Source: Oleiagrimonas sp963817755 (GTDB taxonomy: Bacteria; Pseudomonadota; Gammaproteobacteria; Xanthomonadales; Rhodanobacteraceae). From it: 64,000 bases of DNA. Under the pieces are notes generated by a model. The model was not told the origin of the DNA. It searched no databases and was given only the letters and a program-made list of their open reading frames with translations. This document shows positions 63,206 through 64,000 of the stretch, piece after piece; the first letter of the stretch is position 1; every line of letters begins with the position of its first letter. A program made the position numbers and the translations under genes. Where the stretch lies: assembly GCA_963817755.1 (NCBI GenBank), contig CAWFPB010000002.1, positions 496,001-560,000 on the forward strand. Direction: 5' to 3'.

Positions 63206-64000
63206 ATGTCACTGCAAACCGTCCCCACGCTCGACCCGACCGACCGGGAATCCCGGCCGGCCGGATCGGTGCATGAACGGCTGGGCTGCCAGCGCTGCCG
63301 GCGGAGCGTGGCCTTCGTGCCGCGACACGGCGACGGATCGGCCTGCCGCGTGGACATTCAATACCTGTGGACCGGTCGTCCGGGCGCGCCCACCGTGGTG
63401 GTGCAGGGCGGGATTTCCGCCGACCGCGACGTGTGCGCCAGCGAGGCGGGTGCGGGCCAGGGCTGGTGGGACGCATTGGTCGGACCCGGTCGCGCCATCG
63501 ACCTGGAACGCCATCGCGTGCTGGCCATCAACTGGCTGGCGGCAGACGATCTGGGCGCCGCCGCGGTATCCACCGCCGACCAGGCCGATGCCGTCGCCGC
63601 CTTGCTCGATGCCCTGCGCGTCGGCCGCGTGCAGGCCTGGATCGGTGCCTCCTACGGCGCCATGGCCGGGCTGGCCTTCGCTGCACGCCACGGCCACCGC
63701 CTGGGGCACCTGGTGGCCCTGGCCGGTGCGCACCGGCCGCACCCACTGGCCACGGCGCAGCGCTCGATACAGCGCGAGATCGTGCGACTCGGGCTGCGCA
63801 CGGGGGAAATCGACCAGGCCCTGGCGCTGGCCCGCCAGCTGGCCATGACCACCTATCGCGGCAGCGAGGAATTGGCCACCCGTTTTGCCGGCGAGGCGCG
63901 TTTCGAGGACGGACGCTACCGCCTGCCGGTGGAAAGCTGGCTCGAACACGCCGGGCGCAGGTTCGCCGGGCGCTTCGACCCGCGCCGTTACCTGTCGTTG
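63206..64000 (+). CDS. metX: Homoserine O-acyltransferase MetX (probably succinyl type), 3' end missing
   Basis: The first 265 codons are in the window, without a stop. The start ATG 63206 has GGAGAG 4 bases upstream. The alpha/beta hydrolase fold has the nucleophile elbow WIGASYGAMAGLAFA, preceded by VVQGGISADRDVC and INWLAADDLGA, and followed by AGAHRPHPLATAQRSIQREIV and LARQLAMTTYRGSEELATRF. These blocks match the MetX-type homoserine O-succinyltransferase of Xanthomonas-like bacteria. It makes O-succinylhomoserine, the first committed step of methionine synthesis. The His/Asp catalytic partners lie in the missing part. Control by MetJ and by a SAM-I riboswitch agrees with this role. Confidence 0.93.
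   Translation, partial: MSLQTVPTLDPTDRESRPAGSVHERLGCQRCRRSVAFVPRHGDGSACRVDIQYLWTGRPGAPTVVVQGGISADRDVCASEAGAGQGWWDALVGPGRAIDLERHRVLAINWLAADDLGAAAVSTADQADAVAALLDALRVGRVQAWIGASYGAMAGLAFAARHGHRLGHLVALAGAHRPHPLATAQRSIQREIVRLGLRTGEIDQALALARQLAMTTYRGSEELATRFAGEARFEDGRYRLPVESWLEHAGRRFAGRFDPRRYLSL

Overview
The window looks like about 64 kb of a high-GC gammaproteobacterial chromosome, most likely Lysobacterales (Xanthomonadales), family Rhodanobacteraceae or a close relative. The inference rests on gene content: a Xanthomonas-type sux sucrose locus, a MetX-type homoserine acyltransferase, an ABC-exported O-antigen cluster, and family-typical EtfAB/ETF-QO, FadE and PckG. No database search was possible.

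Layout. 1-5.4 kb (+): surface-polysaccharide genes (two-domain glycosyltransferase cut by the left edge, sulfotransferase-like protein, lipoprotein, WcbI-like and GSCFA proteins). 5.5-14.6 kb (-): Wzm/Wzt exporter, a large membrane protein, WecE aminotransferase, two EmrE-like small membrane proteins, a dedicated acyl carrier protein, a KAS III-like synthase, an unrecognised protein, an LpxD-like acyltransferase and a GtrB/ArnC-like glycosyltransferase. Together they look like a pathway that makes, acylates and exports an amino-sugar glycan. 15-19 kb (-): acetoacetyl-CoA synthetase and EtfAB. 19-26.3 kb (+): sux locus (LacI regulator, operators, TonB-dependent receptor, amylosucrase, sugar transporter). 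26.3-31.3 kb (-): WbsX/RgpF-like protein, MFS transporter, ETF-QO. 31.5-35.1 kb (+): amidase, AlkB-like protein, GcvT, GcvH. 35.3-36.4 kb: metJ with its own operator. 36.6-46.2 kb: TonB-like protein, serine hydrolase, LemA, M48 protease, carrier, CBS protein, glycosyltransferase, MtgA, Hsp33. 46.2-54.1 kb: GGDEF-EAL protein, secreted protein, DUF4097-like/anti-sigma/sigma operon, PckG. 54.3-62.8 kb: TetR, hydrolase, FadE, CPBP-type protein, PrfC, desaturase. 62.9-64 kb: metX with its control region.

The most exciting system is methionine control. The MetJ repressor (35522-36316) is fused in frame to a long histone H1-like Lys/Ala tail that contains five 39-bp repeats and keeps an internal Met codon where the tail begins. 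Tandem met boxes lie upstream of metJ. At the right edge, metX carries a MetJ operator abutting its promoter, then a SAM-I riboswitch, then a hairpin that hides the Shine-Dalgarno sequence. S-adenosylmethionine would therefore be read twice on one gene, once by a DNA-binding protein and once by RNA.

Sequence quality. Many genes between about 5.6 and 16.6 kb are interrupted by single-base indels while the protein sequence stays conserved on both sides (seven in acetoacetyl-CoA synthetase, four in wecE). Isolated cases occur in suxB, an MFS gene, an anti-sigma gene and fadE. I list these as frameshifted genes, but sequencing or assembly error is the more likely cause than gene decay.
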